NCBI RefSeq assembly: GCF_000208745.1
Contig: NC_030852.1
Span: forward strand, 20,816,374 to 20,880,373
DNA length: 64,000 nucleotides
Reading direction: 5' to 3'
From: Theobroma cacao
Lineage: Eukaryota; Streptophyta; Magnoliopsida; Malvales; Malvaceae
The notes beneath the pieces are model-generated. The model made no database searches. It saw nothing but the letters and a program-made list of their open reading frames with translations, and was not told the origin of the DNA. Below, one piece after another: positions 38,830 to 50,339 of the stretch. A program made the position numbers and the translations under genes. Each line of letters opens with the position of its first letter. The first letter of the stretch is position 1.

Positions 38830-40041
38830 AAAATGAGCATGGAATGCACTGAATTTTTCCTTGAGCAGCTACTTACAGTGAAGTAACTCTCAGTTCTGTG
38901 TCTCCAATATGTCCAGCCTGTGAATGATGCGAGCATCTATAGATTCCATAAAAGATAATAATCGAGAATAAGCCTGCTCATTATCAATAGCGGTGGACAT
39001 GGGTGGACAGCTAGGACCTACACTTGGACCGGTACTAGGGGTTGCGCTAAGAGCGTCACTAGGCTCAATGAAAGTACCCTCATCACCTTCATCCCTAACA
39101 ATCTCAGTTTCATGGATAATTTCTTTTTGGACTTATGAGTTAATGACATAAACAAAACCAAGCTTATTGATAGTGTGCTCATTGATTTTCATGTGCATCG
39201 CATGTTGCTTAGGTGGATCACACCTAGTGTTAATGCCCACGGAGTCGATGATAGCACTAATGGTCATACCATATAGAATGGTTTTCTTAAACTTGTTTAT
39301 GATTTTTAGCATGTCATCAAGAATGAACTTGGCTAGATTGACATGCTAGTTAGTTTTAATGCGATACAAAAATCAGAAATCCTCACTCTTAACGGTGGAG
39401 TAATTTATGCCATAAGGGCGAACAGTATGAGACACTGTGTGATAAATAATACGATCATAGAATGAGAGACGTTTGACACTCGTCATACTCTTCTCACTAG
39501 AGGGGGGATAGGTATAGACGATGGATAGGACCTCATTGGACATGACTCCCTCAACATAGTTTAAATCACCCTAATGGATATCGAGATCTAGAACTGTGTC
39601 TAGGGTATGTTGTGAAATTACAATTTTCTTCCACATGACATAAGTGCAGAACTTATCATTTTGATCTATGGGTTCACTATCTACATAGTCCTAAAATTTG
39701 GTGGTTGCATTAAAGTAAAAGACTCGAACTAGGTTAACATAATAGGTGTGGTTCATCGATAGATAGCTTAGCCAATCTAGTTCTCGAAGATTATCTATAT
39801 ATGAAAAATAAATGCTAGCAAGATAGTTGAAATCAATTACCTGACCCAACTTGATGTTGCTCTTAGTGTAATCCTTGCCGAATTTGCGCTCTAAAGAAGG
39901 ATAGGAGAAGTTTCGCTTGAAGGAACTATCATCGGGGCATGGAGCTTACGGTAATAGGGGTTGAGAGGTGGAAGACGCCTCGGAGGTGGAAGCTTGATTC
40001 TAGTTGGCAATTGACTTGGTGCGTTTGGGTCGAGATGCCAT
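38830..40041 (-). pseudogene. Gag-like plant transposon protein (PF20167-like), broken by in-frame stops
   Basis: The ATG at 40041 opens MASRPKRTKSIAN, the usual start style of this family, and one frame can be followed for about 380 codons. Its central domain has LERKFGKDY, YIDNLRELDWLSYL, VNLVRVFYFNAT, VMWKKIVISQHTLD and VRPYGINYSTVKSEDF. An acidic and Ser/Pro-rich linker (RDEGDEGTFIEPSDAL) and a helical tail (ARIIHRLDILETQN) follow. At least seven in-frame stops and no evident frameshift indicate slow decay by point mutation. I recognise the family by pattern as the 'putative plant transposon protein' domain; its biochemical role is not known to me. A 5' leader of about 340 bases, rich in CT, precedes it. 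Confidence 0.65.
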
Positions 40042-40379
40042 CGAAAAAGAGATTTGGAGTAAGAAGGAATCGATGAAAGGTGGAGATTAGGCTTAAGAAG
40101 GCGTTTAATTGGGTCAATTGGGCCAAAACTGCAACCAATTTGTTGAATCTGGAGAATGAGGAAATTATGGTTTGAAATTGGGGATTTGGGATTTTAGGCA
40201 ATGTACGGAGATTTGGGGAGAAAAAAAAGTGTTTGAATCAAGAAAAGGATGGAAGAAACAATTTAAACAATTTAGATTTTGAAAGAAAACAAAAGGATTC
40301 AGAGAGTTTAGAGAATTTTGCGAAAGAGGGAACCAAGAAAAGGGTGAAAATGAGTCGTCGGACTCTTAAAACCCTAGGA

Positions 40380-41000
40380 TGTATCGATACATGTAGTCGT
40401 GTATCAATACATTCGAGCCAGAATGTTTTATTTTTGGCCATTAGACGAAATGTATCAATACATAAGGGGATGTATTAATACATGTTCTTGCATGTATCGA
40501 TACATATGTGAATATATTTATACATTCCTTTTTTATTTTTAAATTCTCACTAAGATGTATCGATACATTTGTATATGTATCAAGACATTTAAGTTTGCTT
40601 GCAAGAGTTTTGAAATTCTGCTTAAAATGCATGGATACATGTGTTTCATGTATCGATACTTTTGAGGCAACGAACATTCTGTTAAATTTCTATCGATACA
40701 TTTGTCAATGTATCGATAGATTGAATTTGACATTTAAGTTTTTGACTTTTTTAAGAACATGTATCTATAGATTTTGAAATCTATCGATACTTGTTCAAAT
40801 GTATCGATATATGAAGAACATGTATCGATAGATTTAGACCAGAATGCATTTTTCAAAGCCTTTTCATTGTTTTTCTTTTTCAAACTCATTTGACATCATA
40901 GGAGATTTAAAAACTTGACATTTGAAGACTCAGATGAATTTTGATCATTTTTTTTGTCATTTCAAAACATAAAATTGATTTGAATACTATTAAGCTAACA
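40380..41000 (-). repeat. 5' LTR of the gag-only element, truncated
   Basis: It aligns with 37686-38198 from 40492 onward and ends AGCTAACA. About 110 more bases with TGTATCGATACAT motifs lie on its inner side. The part matching 36960-37680 is absent, so the primer-binding site was probably lost with it. Confidence 0.65.
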
Positions 41001-41029
41001 ATTTTTATATTAAAATATTTATTATTTTA

Positions 41030-43960
41030 TGTGAAACCCGTAGTTTTCATTACTTGCATAAATTGGACAATTAATTTGGTGAGCTTAGGAAATTCAAAGA
41101 CTAGCAAAAGAACCTTAATTTCATCCTTGAGAATTCACAACTAAAGGTTATGAAGGTTGTGGAAAGGATTTAGAATGAGATTAGGCCTTAAAAGGAACAA
41201 TTTTTGCAAATTTGGACTTAAGAAGTCAACCCTAGTGCATACAAGATTGATCCCGTGAAGTAAAAATAAGGGGAGTTCACACATTTTGGTTCCAGATCAA
41301 CTATAAACTCTTTATAGTCGATCCTATGAAGGAAAAATGGAAGAAACGCGAACCTTCTAGTCAAAGATCGATCTTAGTCCCCCTACAATCGATCCTAGAC
41401 TGCCCATACAACTTTAAATGGGCTTAAAAGCCCTAAAACTCGAGATTTCCTCATTTTTCTCACATCTCTTTATTCTTCCACCCATTTTCTCTCAAATCTC
41501 ATATCCTTCAAAACCTTTAAACTTAATCAACAAATATTGAATTCTAAGTGCTATAGGTAAGGATTTTAACCCTCAAAACTTGGTTTTGATGATTTTTGTT
41601 TTTTTTTTCTCTAAAAGTTAGAAATTTCCTAGGTTTTCAAGATTTGGATAGATCCATCTACTAGAAGCTCACCAAGAAGGAAAAATAGGTAACATAAGTT
41701 ATTTATTTATTAGGTATGAGGTTTGGATGAAAGATTTATAGAAATTATTGGGAATAAGTGAAGATTAAATAGAGTTAGAAATAGGTATTCAAGGTATTTC
41801 AAAATTATTATGGGTTTTTGAGAATATTGATGATTTAACATCATTTTAGGTGCCATTGGAGTAATTTGAGTTTGTTGAAGAAGTTGAGCTTTTGACAAAA
41901 ATTGCCAAAAAGAAAAGGCACGCTTCAAGGGCTAGGTAGATATAGCGTTTTTAACTATTTTAATATAATTAAGCATGTCTATTCTATAACCTTGCATTAA
42001 AATGTATTTTGACGAACTTTGTGATGTGAACAATGGTTTCAAGTTTATTTTATGAATCTATGTATACTATGTAGATATGTTATTATGTATTTAGTTTTGA
42101 GAATGAGGAATAAGCCTTTTAATTGTTTGATGCCTCCAAAAATTGATATTTGTCTATGTTTAATTGCTTGGTTGATGATTTGCAAATTTGGAATGACAAA
42201 TGATTAGTTTTACATAGACCCTAGCACCGAGTCAATTTGTCTTTGAGATTGATGAATTTGATTCAGTGTTTACTTCGAACTTCTATTATGTAGATCATTA
42301 AATTCATCCTTTGTTTGGACATGGATTTTGAACCCTTTGATCTTAGATGGTGAATGGATTCAACATTTTATTTGAAAATGAATATTTGGATATTTGGAAC
42401 ATAACATAAAATGTTTTAGTGAAGCTTACTTGAGTTATGGATTGTAGCTAGTGACAGTAGCCATTAGCCCTTGTGCACAATGCTTACCTTTGATTCAGTA
42501 GCTAACGGAGTGCTAACCCCTTTTGATTTGATTTCGTTTAGTGGTTGATACAATCCTACCTCCTTTGATATATGGTTGATGACTATCATGTATCCGACTA
42601 CTTAGGTGCTACGACACACTTTGATTTGATCATCTATGCTATCTAGTGCTCCACAATCTATTTGAATTGATATCGACACTATGGAATTTGGATTCAATAT
42701 TTGTTTCGATTTTGGACTTGGAATTGATATTGTTTCGACCTTGGACTTTGGTTTTGGTATTTGCTTAGACGTTGGTCCTTGGATTTGGCAATTGTTTCAA
42801 CCATAGTGCTTGAGTTTTTTGTTTGTTTCAATTTAGCATTTCAAATTGGTGTTTTTCTCGACCTTGATCTTTGAATTGGATATTTTCCATGACTTCGGTG
42901 TTAGACTTGATTTATTTAATTTAATACAGACTATGTTATTTTTGAAATCCACTTGTTTTCTTTAAGAATTTTCTAAAGACAACAACATTATTTCATTCAC
43001 TTTTTTGGAAACTAAATCTTTGTTTTCCTTAACTTCTTCTACAAAAGCTTTTAGACCTGATACTTATAAATTGTTTTTTGAAAAATACTTGACCATTTTA
43101 CAAAATATTATTCTCATTTCAAAGGCTTATGAATGGGATTTCAACAAAATTTTATAAAATCTTTTTAAATAAGTTTGTATTTGTCGAGACGATGGTATTG
43201 AAGTTTTCTTTGACACGTGATCCTAATTGGCACATAATTCACACCTTGAGATGTTTGATTTTGTTTGGGGATTGAATTTCCAAACTCTTTGAAAATTTGA
43301 TATGTTTGAAAGGCAAACTTGATATTATTTGAAATATATTACTTGTATTTATTTTAAAAGTATCTTTAACAAACAATCTCCCATTTAACTAGTTCCCCCT
43401 CCCTGCATCTGTTCTTGGAGTTATTTATAACTCACACATGCAAGATACAATTTTTTTTCGTAGATCAGTAGTTGCTTGAACTTGCTGTTCTTTGGAAAGA
43501 GCTACTTGTATAATCAGTATTGTTAGGTGTTTGGTAAGGTATCCAGTAGACATAAGCCCTTTTGTTTTGAGTCGTAGTTTGCTAGTCTTATTTGGTTTGG
43601 TCATTCATGTTTGACTATCATAGATAATATTTTGCTATGTCTTGTATTAAATACTATGTATTCTAAAAATTGCCATGGGATAACTACACTTTGTATTTGC
43701 CACAAAATGGCTTATATATATATTTCTTGATATGTGTTGCTGCTGTATTTTGAACAAGTTAGCATGCAAACTAATATAACATATTCCTATGTGATATAAT
43801 ATGTTCATGCATGTTTGATATATGATTTCATGGTGATAATTCCTATAAGAAAATTTTGAACATTTTATTTATTTGTTCATCTTAGGCTTGCATGGGATAA
43901 GAGCGTTACTCTCATCGATACCCTTGTGCCAATCATGGCCCCTAGATTTAGGTTGTGACA
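41030..43960 (+). mobile_element. Solo LTR, 2931 bp, perfect 5-bp TSD
   Basis: It begins TGTGAAACCCG and ends GGTTGTGACA, with TTTTA on both sides (41025-41029 and 43961-43965). The interior holds repeated phrases of the type ACTTTGATTTGAT and TTTCGACCTTGGA but no retroviral domain. A GGTAAGG follows a pyrimidine-rich leader at 41556. The size is near the upper end for an LTR, so an LTR with its own internal expansion is likely. Orientation follows the TGTGACA end, as for the LTR at 1-914. Confidence 0.75.
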
Positions 43961-44579
43961 TTTTAATAATTTATTAAAGATATTAGTAAATTGCTATTTA
44001 AATGTTAATATGATTATTTATTTTAATTTACAAAATACTAATAATTTATATTTCATTTAAAATATTAATAATTTATAATTAAAATATTAATTTTATTATT
44101 TTATTTTATTCTTTATTTTCAAAATATTAAAATATAAAAAATTATAATTAAAATTATTATTTAATTTTTAAGTTTAAAATATTAACTTTTTAATAATTTT
44201 TAATTAAAACTTAAACCTCTTTATTTTAAATTTATTTTATTTTTTCCTTTTTTCTTATAATTTTAAATTCATTTTAATTTAGTGAGAGAATGAGAGTGGC
44301 AATTGGGTGGAGAGAGAAAGAAATTGTGAAAAAATGAATAAATTACATTTTATATAGTATGATAATTCTTAAAATTAATGAGAAGCATTTTTGTTCATTA
44401 ATTTTTATACTCTATTCCTTATCTATTGGAATAGCCAATAGCCAATACTGAAGGAGGCCTTAATAATGGCTATTCTCCCATCTCTTGAATAGTCATTCCT
44501 TCCAACCAAATATGGGTTAAAGAAAGATTAGAAATAAGGGAGAATGGCTATTCCATTCTCCTAACCAAACATACTAAAA

Positions 44580-46395
44580 TATTAATAAGAGAAAACATGA
44601 GCTTTTTAGAAGTTGGGTAGAGAACGAGACAAGAATTGGGGATAGGGGATATCTGTTCAAACTAAAACACAATCATATTTGATTAGAAATGAGTAAAAGT
44701 AAAAAACAATAACACTAGTTCAAACATAAATCCTGATTTTTTTCTTATAAATAAAAGTCAATTTTTAATTTTAATTTATCAAACAGATTATATTTATTTT
44801 CTTATTTAAATATAATCGTTTACTGCTTTTTTAAAAAAATAAAAGAAACAGTAAATGTAATAATGAAATGGAGCCTAATTAAGTTTTTCTTGGTGCCACA
44901 TATAGAAATTAAAAAGGTGCCAAGAGCTAAGCGAACACCCTAACCATTAAAATGGCGACGTGTGCTCATTTCAATTGTAAGAAGCAAATCATGTCATCTC
45001 TAGGTTTAATGTTCAAATTCTAACATCTATAAGTTTGATCTAATTTTATATTGAATTTTTATTATATATTCATTTGTTATTTTTTAACATGTATAATTCT
45101 AGAGTATATACACTAAGGTGGTTCAAAGAACGTATCGAAGGTGATGACGGCCAGAGGTGGAGGGAGGGGGGCTAGTAAGATCCCTGCCTCCCAAAGTTTT
45201 AAAATCTTATAAGTTTTTTATAAAAAAAAAAATTATAGTTTTATTCTTATTTTGTATAATTTTATCCCTATGGATATTGAACTGTTTGTTTTCACCTCAA
45301 ACATGAAATTTTAATTCTGCCATTGATGATGAACACCACTTTTTAGTTTTATGTTATAATTTTATTTTATTTCAAAAGTGAATAATTTTTATTCTTACTC
45401 GATTTATGACTTTATATAATTAAGTTTTAATCTCCACTCACGTTTTGTTCTTACTCGATTCATGACCTTATATGATTAGGCACTTAATCTCTTCTCATGC
45501 TCTTCCATTTTAAGATTTAAACCCATACCATAAAAGAAAGAGAGTTTGGGATTTTAACTAGAGTAACATCCCACTAAGGAGAATTAATTACTTACTCTGT
45601 ATAGATGAGAATCAGATAGAGCAAAAAACAAAAAGGATTAAAGAGAAAGGAAGGTTAGTGTATCACGTTTTTGGGGTGTCGTAAAAATTGAAGAGGTTTA
45701 AGAGATGCGGATGGGCAAATTTTGAAGCTTTGCGAGATAATAAGGGGCATTAAGTGCAGGGGAATCTCACATAAATGAAAAGGAAAAAAGAAAATAGCCC
45801 AAAGAGAAAGAGAGAAAGCAGTAAAAAGAAGACAAAGGGGATATGAGTTTTTGAACGCAAGGAGACAAAGCCACCGGTGCAGAAAAATCCAAAATCAACA
45901 CTCCTCTCTTGCGCATGCACTCCCTATGGCATTTAAAGAAAAAGGCCAACCTAGGCGGTTTTTTTATCCTCTCTGGATTCTCTCATCCCAATCCTAGTAT
46001 TCAATTCCACAACAAATCAAAACTCTTAACACTCTTCTCCTACTCTGGCTAAAAACACAACTGTAATTACTCTTTGTAATGCTCATTTCCATGGTTTGGT
46101 TTAACTACTGTATTGCTATGCCATGTTGCCCGAAAAAGGGGGAAAAAAAAATACTATGGACTATGATATGGTATTGGTATGTGAAACATCATCATTCATC
46201 CACATAAAAGAAAAAGGTTCATTAAGGGCGTGTACCCAAGACAAAAGTCAAGCCAAGTACTTTTTTGACAATTTTTTTTTTTTTTGTGTAGTCAGCTCAA
46301 TCAAACTTATTTTCTTGTTCTGAGTAATATGATATGAACTTGAGTTTTTGGTGTACAAGCTCAATTCCAAACTTTAATTGTGGATAGATTTGAAA
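44580..46395. other. Intergenic sequence
   Basis: No gene seen. At 45150-45230 a GGAGGGAGGGGGGCTAG run with a GCCTCCCAAAG piece resembles the termini of the hAT family at 25.9-32.9 kb and may be a fragment. The open frames at 45767-45949 and 46123-46323 have no domain. Confidence 0.4.
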
Positions 46396-46399
46396 TTAA

Positions 46400-46935
46400 C
46401 TTTTTATATTATAATTATGGATGACATTATAAGTTAATTTTATTGAATGAAAAAGGATTTTGTTTCACTCAATCAATTTACGCGTGTCAATGTTGTTATA
46501 AGATAAAATTTAGTTTTTTATACTTTGTATCTTTTTATCATACTATGTGTTTAATTTGATTAGTTTAAAACCCTAATTTGAATCGGCATTAAAGCTTTCA
46601 AAGTCAATTAAGTCGAAGGAAAAAAATATTTTTAAACTTACTCATAGATGTACATAAATGTTAAAATATTTAAGACCATTATTTTTATTGGTATTTAATG
46701 AGAAAAGTATTACCTACTTTATTCCTTAAACATAATTAATAGAAGATAAAAGCCGATCGTTATAAAAAATGACAAACTATAAATACCATTATATTATGAT
46801 AAAGTGAAATAATAGAAATCAAAACTTTATCTCGAATAACATTGACACGCGTAAATTTATCGGATAAAACAAAATTTTCCTTTATTCAATTGAACTTTTT
46901 TATAATTCTATCATAACAATCTATCATTGTCAAAT
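46400..46935. mobile_element. Fold-back (palindromic) MITE
   Basis: The left arm contains TTTACGCGTGTCAATGTTGT (46478-46497). The right arm, reversed, contains TTTACGCGTGTCAATGTTAT. The pairing extends outward through ATTGAATRAARGA-type sequence for about 100 bases in all, around a roughly 280-base centre. Non-coding. Confidence 0.6.
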
Positions 46936-47274
46936 ACTTCAATTTTTTTCGATACATTTTAATAAAATTTTGAAATTAAAAATCAATTTTTGCTCATAAA
47001 CAGGTAATTGGAATACTAAAATATTATTAGGTATATATGGATTTTAATGTATTTAATCTCCAAAATGACTACATTATCATCATCTTACAATGAGATGTGA
47101 GGACATTTGCTATGTCATGACATGCATTGAACTGAAAAATGACATGATGATGGATGACCATGTATGTTCATTCCTTCATTAGTCTTAATCCTAGGTAAAA
47201 AAAATGAAAGTAGAAAGGTCTTAAACCAAAATGACTTTTAAACAAAAAAGAAAACCGAAACAAAAGTAGAGAGA

Positions 47275-47530
47275 AAGAGGAAAGAACAAAGGAAGCCACG
47301 CACGCAGGGAGAGTACTTGTCCGAAGCGTGGGTTGGAGTTGAAACACGTGCAGAAACGGCCGTTTGCGGTTTCGCTTCCTTGGGGCCGCAATTCCTAAAC
47401 GGCGACTCCCTCCTTAGCCGTTGTGGACCCTACCTTTTCTTCTCTTTGTCTTTCTGTTAAAATTTTTTATTATTAAATTTAATCCCTTTTCTTTTTACTT
47501 GTATAAATCCACTTCTCTTAACCCATTTTT
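47275..47530 (+). promoter_or_regulatory. Promoter of the F-box/kelch gene, with G-box and TATA box
   Basis: This is a GC-richer island after AT-rich DNA. The palindromic G-box CACGTG lies at 47345-47350 in an ACACGTGCA context, which bZIP and bHLH factors bind. TATAAATCC lies at 47502, about 1.1 kb before the start codon, and a CT-rich leader (TCTTTCTCTCTC) follows near 47537-47548. The transcription start is inferred, near 47530. Confidence 0.5.
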
Positions 47531-47685
47531 TATTAGCTCTTTCTCTCTCAAAGCGAATATAAACTATCCTCTGAGAGAGAATCTGCAGCAAATTGAGCTT
47601 CTTTTTTTTTTTTTAATTTAATTTGATTCCTGAAGAGAATTGAACGGCAATATAGCTAAAAGCTCCAGCCTTTTTTATCCAATTA

Positions 47686-48512
47686 GTAAGCCTTTTTCTC
47701 TTCTTCTCTTTTATGATGATTTCTGGGTTCTTTTTAACTTTCTCATTTCCATTGTTAAAGCTTCACGTTTTTTCTATTTATTTTGATTTTTTGTTGGATT
47801 TTCTTTTCTGGGTACTTCTCATTTTTTTCAAATAAAGGTGAAGCTTTTTTGTGAAATGGTATTGCTTTCAGTGAAGGGTAGATCTTTGTTTTGGCTTTTT
47901 GGAGCTAAATTTAGATTTGGTTTTCACTGTTGATTTGCTAAAAGTGTGGCATATGATTGACTCTTGATGAATTTCTTTTCTTTTTCTACTTTTTATCTTT
48001 GTATATCTCTGTAAGTGTGAATTTAAAAGATCTGGTTTTTGGATAATTGTCATTGCTCATTAATGGAATGGATTTCTCTGCCTGTTCAGCTTTGCAAAGA
48101 ATATCCATTTGTAAGTTTTATTTATTTTATTTATTTTTTTTTTGGATTCTTGGTTTTGATTACAAGATTGTTGTTGTTATGCATGTTGCTTTTGAGATAA
48201 ACAAGGCTTGTGATCTGTCATTATGGAAATAGTTGCATTGTTTTGTCTTATTTCTTTGTTAGTTTTGATTTTGCCTAGTTTTGGGTTGATAGAAGTGTCC
48301 TATGCTTTGTCTTTTAAATTGAGTTCTTTTTGGAATTCACTGTGCTATATATGAATAGGATGTTATCAGCTCTCTAGCCGTTGGTTTCGTCAGGTTTTTA
48401 CACTTCGTTTCTTTGTTGGATTTTATGGAATTCTCTGATATGTGAATTGGTGGTGTTATCATCCTTCAAAAATTATATGTTTAGCTAAATAAGTTTATCT
48501 TTGTACATGCAG
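47686..48512 (+). other. Probable 5'-leader intron(s) of the F-box/kelch gene
   Basis: There are two possible introns. One has donor GTAAGC (47686) and acceptor TGTTCAG (ends 48089). The other has donor GTAAGT (48111) and acceptor TACATGCAG (ends 48512). If both are used, the exon between them is only 21 bases. Either pair alone, or 47686 to 48512 as one intron, is also possible. The sequence is T-rich as expected for plant introns. Confidence 0.5.
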
Positions 48513-48618
48513 TAACTGAGGGATGTCAGTTTCCTTATTGACTGAGCAGTTTTGCATTTCATTATGATGAAGAAGAAAGGAAAGGTATCTGGTGCTCGGC
48601 TTATATAATCCCAAGATC

Positions 48619-49938
48619 ATGTTGGAGGGCCCATCATATCTTGTCTCAAGGGATTTGCCAAGCTCCTGCGAGCACGAGAGCAAGTGGATTTATAATACTT
48701 TTTGTGTCATTGAGCTCTCAAGAAGCAAGCACCGGATGGAAGATGGAGAAGACCAGATGGCAAGAAAGGTTCTCAAGCCACTTGAAGGTGACGAGGATGA
48801 GGGAATAGAGCAGGATATGTACCTCGCCCAAACTGACGAACCAGGTACCCAGCGCCATGCTGGGGATCATTCAGAATCAAGTTTGCTGATCCACCAGCTT
48901 GGGCGAGACATTTCGATTAACTGTCTCCTACGCTGCTCAAGGTCTGATTATGGTGCGATTGCGTCTTTGAATAAGGGTTTCTGCTCTCTTATACGGAGTG
49001 GTGAGCTGTACAGGTTGAGGCGGGAAATGGAAATTGTTGAACATTGGGTTTACTTCTCTTGCAACCTTCTGGAGTGGGAGGCTTTTGATCCAATTTGTCA
49101 CCGATGGATGCATTTGCCTAGAATGACCTCCAATGAATGTTTCATGTGTTCGGATAAGGAGTCGTTGGCAGTTGGGACTGAACTTCTTGTTTTTGGAAAG
49201 GAAATAACGTCCCATGTTATTTATAGATATAGCATTTTGACGAACACGTGGTCATCTGGGATGAAGATGAATACACCCAGGTGCTTGTTTGGATCTGCCA
49301 GTCTGGGTGAAATTGCAATTCTAGCTGGTGGTTCTGATCCATGTGGAAATATTTTGAGCTCAGCAGAGCTTTATAATTCAGAAACTGGTAAGTGGGAGAC
49401 CATTCCAAGCATGAATAAAGCAAGAAAAATGTGTTCTGGTGTATTTATGGATGGGAATTTTTATGTTATTGGTGGAATTGGGGTTGGCAATTCAAAGACA
49501 CTGACATGTGGGGAGGTGTATGATTTGAAGACAAAGACGTGGCGTGAGATACCTAACATGTTCCCTGCGCGAAATGGGGGGGCTGGAGCAACTGAAGCAC
49601 CTTCTGCGGCTGAGGCACCTCCTTTAGTGGCAGTTGTGAATAATGAGCTGTATGCGGCTGATTATGCACTAAAAGAAGTGAGGAAATATGACAAAGAGAA
49701 GAACTTGTGGGTTACTCTAGGGCAATTACCTGAGCGAGCAGCCTCAATGAATGGCTGGGGGGTAGCATTTAGGGCGTGTGGGGATCGGCTAATTGTTATT
49801 GGCGGACCTAGGGCTTTAGGTGAAGGGATGATTGAGCTTAACTCATGGGTTCCAAATGAGGGCTCGCCACAATGGAACTTGCTTGCAAGCAAGCCTTCTG
49901 GCAGTTTTGTGTATAACTGTGCTGTGATGGGATGCTGA
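48619..49938 (+). CDS. F-box/kelch-repeat protein, At1g74510 / SKIP11-like
   Basis: This is the one intact gene, 439 codons in a single exon. I start it at MLEGPSYLVSRDL, the conserved N-terminus of this family; an in-frame ATG 27 bases upstream is less likely. Residues 1-85 are a variable, acidic leader. An F-box follows at about 89-133 (LLIHQLGRDISINCLLRCSR), which in the family binds SKP1 (ASK). Kelch repeats fill about 180-430, with GG pairs at 237-238, 285-286 and 395-396 and later Trp residues, giving a propeller that picks the substrate. By family it is the substrate receptor of an SCF ubiquitin ligase; the target is unknown. Length is near that of Arabidopsis relatives (about 450). 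No defect is seen. The 3' UTR probably runs to about 50330. Confidence 0.93.
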   Translation: MLEGPSYLVSRDLPSSCEHESKWIYNTFCVIELSRSKHRMEDGEDQMARKVLKPLEGDEDEGIEQDMYLAQTDEPGTQRHAGDHSESSLLIHQLGRDISINCLLRCSRSDYGAIASLNKGFCSLIRSGELYRLRREMEIVEHWVYFSCNLLEWEAFDPICHRWMHLPRMTSNECFMCSDKESLAVGTELLVFGKEITSHVIYRYSILTNTWSSGMKMNTPRCLFGSASLGEIAILAGGSDPCGNILSSAELYNSETGKWETIPSMNKARKMCSGVFMDGNFYVIGGIGVGNSKTLTCGEVYDLKTKTWREIPNMFPARNGGAGATEAPSAAEAPPLVAVVNNELYAADYALKEVRKYDKEKNLWVTLGQLPERAASMNGWGVAFRACGDRLIVIGGPRALGEGMIELNSWVPNEGSPQWNLLASKPSGSFVYNCAVMGC

Positions 49939-50339
49939 AATGTGCATCCAGTTTTGGTGGTACCATGTCTGCTGTATGAAGTCCTTTTTTACTGGAACTT
50001 ACAGCTGTGGCCTCAAGGAGAAAGGGTTCTGGAGAGTGGGTAATCTCTGCCTTCCTTTTGGGGGAAATTTCATGTTTTAAATTAGATGGTAGATACTGTT
50101 ATAGGAGGAGGTCTGGAGATTTCTCGGCCTTTTTAGTTTGATCATGTTTTATTGCTTTGGGTCTTTTTTCCTTGCCATTTTTTGTTTTTTCCTGCTGTTG
50201 GGTCAGGGAGTTGTTCTTTTATTTGGTTACAATCAGTGTTTGTCAGAGGTTGGTGTCATGTAGAACATGCACAGTTCAATAATGTCAAGTCCAGTACATT
50301 TTAGGTTGTTTTCAATATTCAAAAAGCTTCTTTGAGCGT

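Larger units (their letters stand above)
36960..41000 (-). mobile_element. LTR retrotransposon with only a gag-like gene, 5-bp TSD
   Basis: Outer ends are TGTTAG and CTAACA, flanked by ATTTT at 36955-36959 and 41001-41005. The coding strand is minus: a gag-like gene starts at 40041 and a polypurine tract abuts the inner edge of the left LTR. No protease, reverse transcriptase or integrase frame is present, so the element is non-autonomous, resembling the gag-only terminal-repeat elements described in plants. The right (5') LTR lacks the roughly 700 bases that make up one end of the left LTR. Confidence 0.75.
36744..44574. mobile_element. MITE of the same family, copy 2, split by two nested LTR insertions
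   Basis: The right end, reversed, reads GTATGTTTGGTTAGGAGAAT followed by GGAATAGCC, and 44280-44330 reversed matches the CTCTCTC block of copy 1, so the copy is inverted. Its left part is 36744-36959; after 36959 a gag-only LTR element is inserted, then 24 bases (41006-41029) and a solo LTR. The MITE resumes at 43966. The left end is degraded and abuts copy 1. Confidence 0.55.
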
